Shown in pieces: positions 5,592-6,352 of a stretch of 6,352 nucleotides of DNA. The DNA is from Chloroflexi bacterium RBG_16_72_14 (GTDB lineage: Bacteria; Chloroflexota; Limnocylindria; Limnocylindrales; CSP1-4): positions 12,896 through 19,247 of the forward strand of contig MGOE01000100.1 in the NCBI GenBank assembly GCA_001797035.1, read 5' to 3'. The notes under the pieces were generated by a model, which saw only the letters and a list, made by a program, of their open reading frames with translations, was not told the origin of the DNA and searched no databases. A program made the translations under genes and the position numbers. Every line of letters begins with the position of its first letter. The stretch's first letter is position 1.

Positions 5592-5837
5592 ATGACCGAC
5601 CACCTCGACTCCCCGACCATCCAGCCCGGAGACAGCCACGTGTACGAGCCCCTCCACCTGAACGACATGGCCCAGGTCGCCCACGACCGCATCCACGACC
5701 TGTACCAGACCGCCGCCGAGCTGCGCGCGACCCGCCGGTCGGCCGGCGAGCGCGTCGGGCTGCTGATGCGGACCCGCTGGTCGCTGGGCCGCCGCCTGGT
5801 CTCGATCGGCAGCGCCGTCTCCGGACAGCACGCCTGA
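5592..5837 (+). CDS. Small protein of unknown function downstream of the regulator
   Basis: The product is 81 residues from ATG 5592. A GTG start at 5580 would add four residues and has GAAGGG nine bases upstream, so it is a serious alternative. I do not recognise the family. The N-terminal third is polar (PTIQPGDSHVYEPLHLND). Residues around 25-45 look like a charged helix (MAQVAHDRIHDLYQTAAELRATR). The C-terminus is basic and amphipathic (LLMRTRWSLGRRLVSIGSAVSG). There is no signal peptide, clear membrane segment or cysteine. Codon use (G/C third positions) and the neat end before an intergenic gap support coding. It follows the ArsR-type regulator by 73 bases in the same direction, and the shared inverted repeat lies just before it, so it is probably a target of that regulator. 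It might be a regulatory partner or membrane-surface peptide, but that is a guess. Confidence 0.65.
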   Translation: MTDHLDSPTIQPGDSHVYEPLHLNDMAQVAHDRIHDLYQTAAELRATRRSAGERVGLLMRTRWSLGRRLVSIGSAVSGQHA

Positions 5838-5884
5838 CGAAGCTCACCGCGATACGGCCGGTCGCGACGTGGCGGGACCCATGA

Positions 5885-5905
5885 CCACCTCGCTCCTCGA
5901 GGTGG
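5885..5905 (+). terminator. Possible hairpin terminator after the regulator/small-gene unit
   Basis: CCACCTCG (5885-5892) and CGAGGTGG (5898-5905) form a perfect eight-base stem with a five-base loop, 47 bases after the small gene's stop. There is no T-run after it. In very GC-rich genomes such tail-less hairpins may still terminate, but an mRNA-stabilising or protein-binding role is also possible. Confidence 0.4.
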
Positions 5906-5999
5906 ATCTCCGTCGCCAGCGGCCGGCCGTCGTCGCACCACGCCGGCGGGCCGCCGCGACCCGCTGACCTCGCTCCCGGCGTGCGGCGGCTTCCACGGG

Positions 6000-6016
6000 T
6001 AGACTCCGCTCCCGTG
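6000..6016 (+). promoter_or_regulatory. -10 element placing a leaderless start at the copC-like gene
   Basis: TAGACT (6000-6005) fits the TAnnnT -10 pattern and ends eight bases before the GTG start codon. Transcription would start at or within a base or two of that GTG. No ribosome-binding site precedes the gene, which agrees with a leaderless message, common in actinobacteria and related high-GC bacteria. No -35 is evident. Confidence 0.45.
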
Positions 6017-6352
6017 AGCCACCGGTCTCCCCTCCCCTTCGTCGCCGGCGTCCTGGTGGCCCTCGTCCTCGCCGTGCCCGCGCTGGCGCATGCGGAGCTG
6101 GTCTCCTCGGATCCCGCGGACGGCGCCGTGCTGGACGGACCGCCGGACGGCATCACCCTCGTGTTCAACGACCGGCTCGTCGCCGGTCGCAGTTTCTTCG
6201 AGCTCGTCGGGCCGGCGGGCGAGAGCGCCTCCGACGACGGGCGTGGCCTGGTCGACCCCGAGCGGCCGCGGCGCCTCATCCTGTCGCTCGCCACGGCCCT
6301 CGGGCCCGGCGACTACGAGGTCCGCTGGCGGGCGATCGCCGATGACGGCCAT
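6014..6352 (+). CDS. copC: CopC-type copper-binding protein, N-terminal part (runs off the right edge)
   Basis: There are 113 codons from GTG 6014 to the end of the window, with no stop. Residues 1-25 form a signal peptide with a Val/Leu/Ala core and cleavage ALA|HA, so the mature protein begins with His26. HAELVSSDPADGAVLDGPP is the classic start of CopC, a cupredoxin-like fold that binds Cu(II) outside the membrane through its N-terminal amino group and His. Trp105 and the D-x-H at 111-113 match the conserved second half of the Cu(II) site, so all expected ligands are visible. No Met-rich Cu(I) motif is seen, pointing to a Cu(II)-only type. After this domain the gene could end, add a transmembrane anchor, or continue as a CopC-CopD (YcnJ-like) fusion importing copper; the window stops too early to tell. 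The start has no ribosome-binding site but a -10 just upstream. Confidence 0.88.
   Translation, partial: MSHRSPLPFVAGVLVALVLAVPALAHAELVSSDPADGAVLDGPPDGITLVFNDRLVAGRSFFELVGPAGESASDDGRGLVDPERPRRLILSLATALGPGDYEVRWRAIADDGH

Noticed and set aside
4184..6352. 722-codon open frame on the minus strand opposite the regulator, small gene and copC
   Set aside because: It crosses three well-supported plus-strand genes and their intergenic regions, and its translation is low-complexity.

Overview
A 6.35 kb window of very GC-rich bacterial chromosome. Third codon positions are almost all G or C, and long spurious frames run opposite the real genes. The gene types (ECF sigma factor, paired M16B peptidases, a large ArsR-type regulator, CopC, an Asp-rich exported protein) fit a high-GC Gram-positive-like lineage such as Chloroflexota (Limnocylindria-like) or a deep actinobacterium. 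That placement is an impression and cannot be settled from the sequence.

Left half (1-3896), all read leftward. A probable transcription unit starts from a TACAAT -10 element near 3891-3896. It contains, in order: a catalytic M16B metallopeptidase (3854-2538); a non-catalytic M16B partner joined by a GTGA stop/start overlap (2541-997); a possible 58-residue single-membrane-helix protein (989-813); an exported protein with an Asp/His-rich tail (731-246); and the first 73 codons of an ECF-type sigma factor that leaves the window at position 1. The two M16 chains have complementary losses. The first keeps the HxxEH zinc site but lacks the Tyr of the Arg/Tyr substrate pair; the second lacks HxxEH but keeps Arg and Tyr seven residues apart. 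They should work as an obligate heterodimer.

Middle (3897-4376). About 480 bases hold no convincing gene between divergently read units. They contain three copies of a 15-base dyad-like repeat and one 10-base perfect palindrome.

Right half (4377-6352), all read rightward. A near-consensus promoter (TTGACA, 16 bases, TAGATT) drives a 359-residue cysteine-free regulator with a C-terminal ArsR-type winged helix and a long unassigned N-terminal domain. The -10 lies inside an inverted repeat, GTTAG-N8-CTAAC. A second copy of that 18-base inverted repeat lies between the regulator and a small downstream gene of unknown function, at the ribosome-binding region of the latter. This suggests an autoregulated regulator plus small-protein unit, and it is the most testable new observation here. 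A possible hairpin terminator follows. Next comes the 5' part of a CopC copper-binding protein gene with a likely leaderless GTG start, which runs off the right end.
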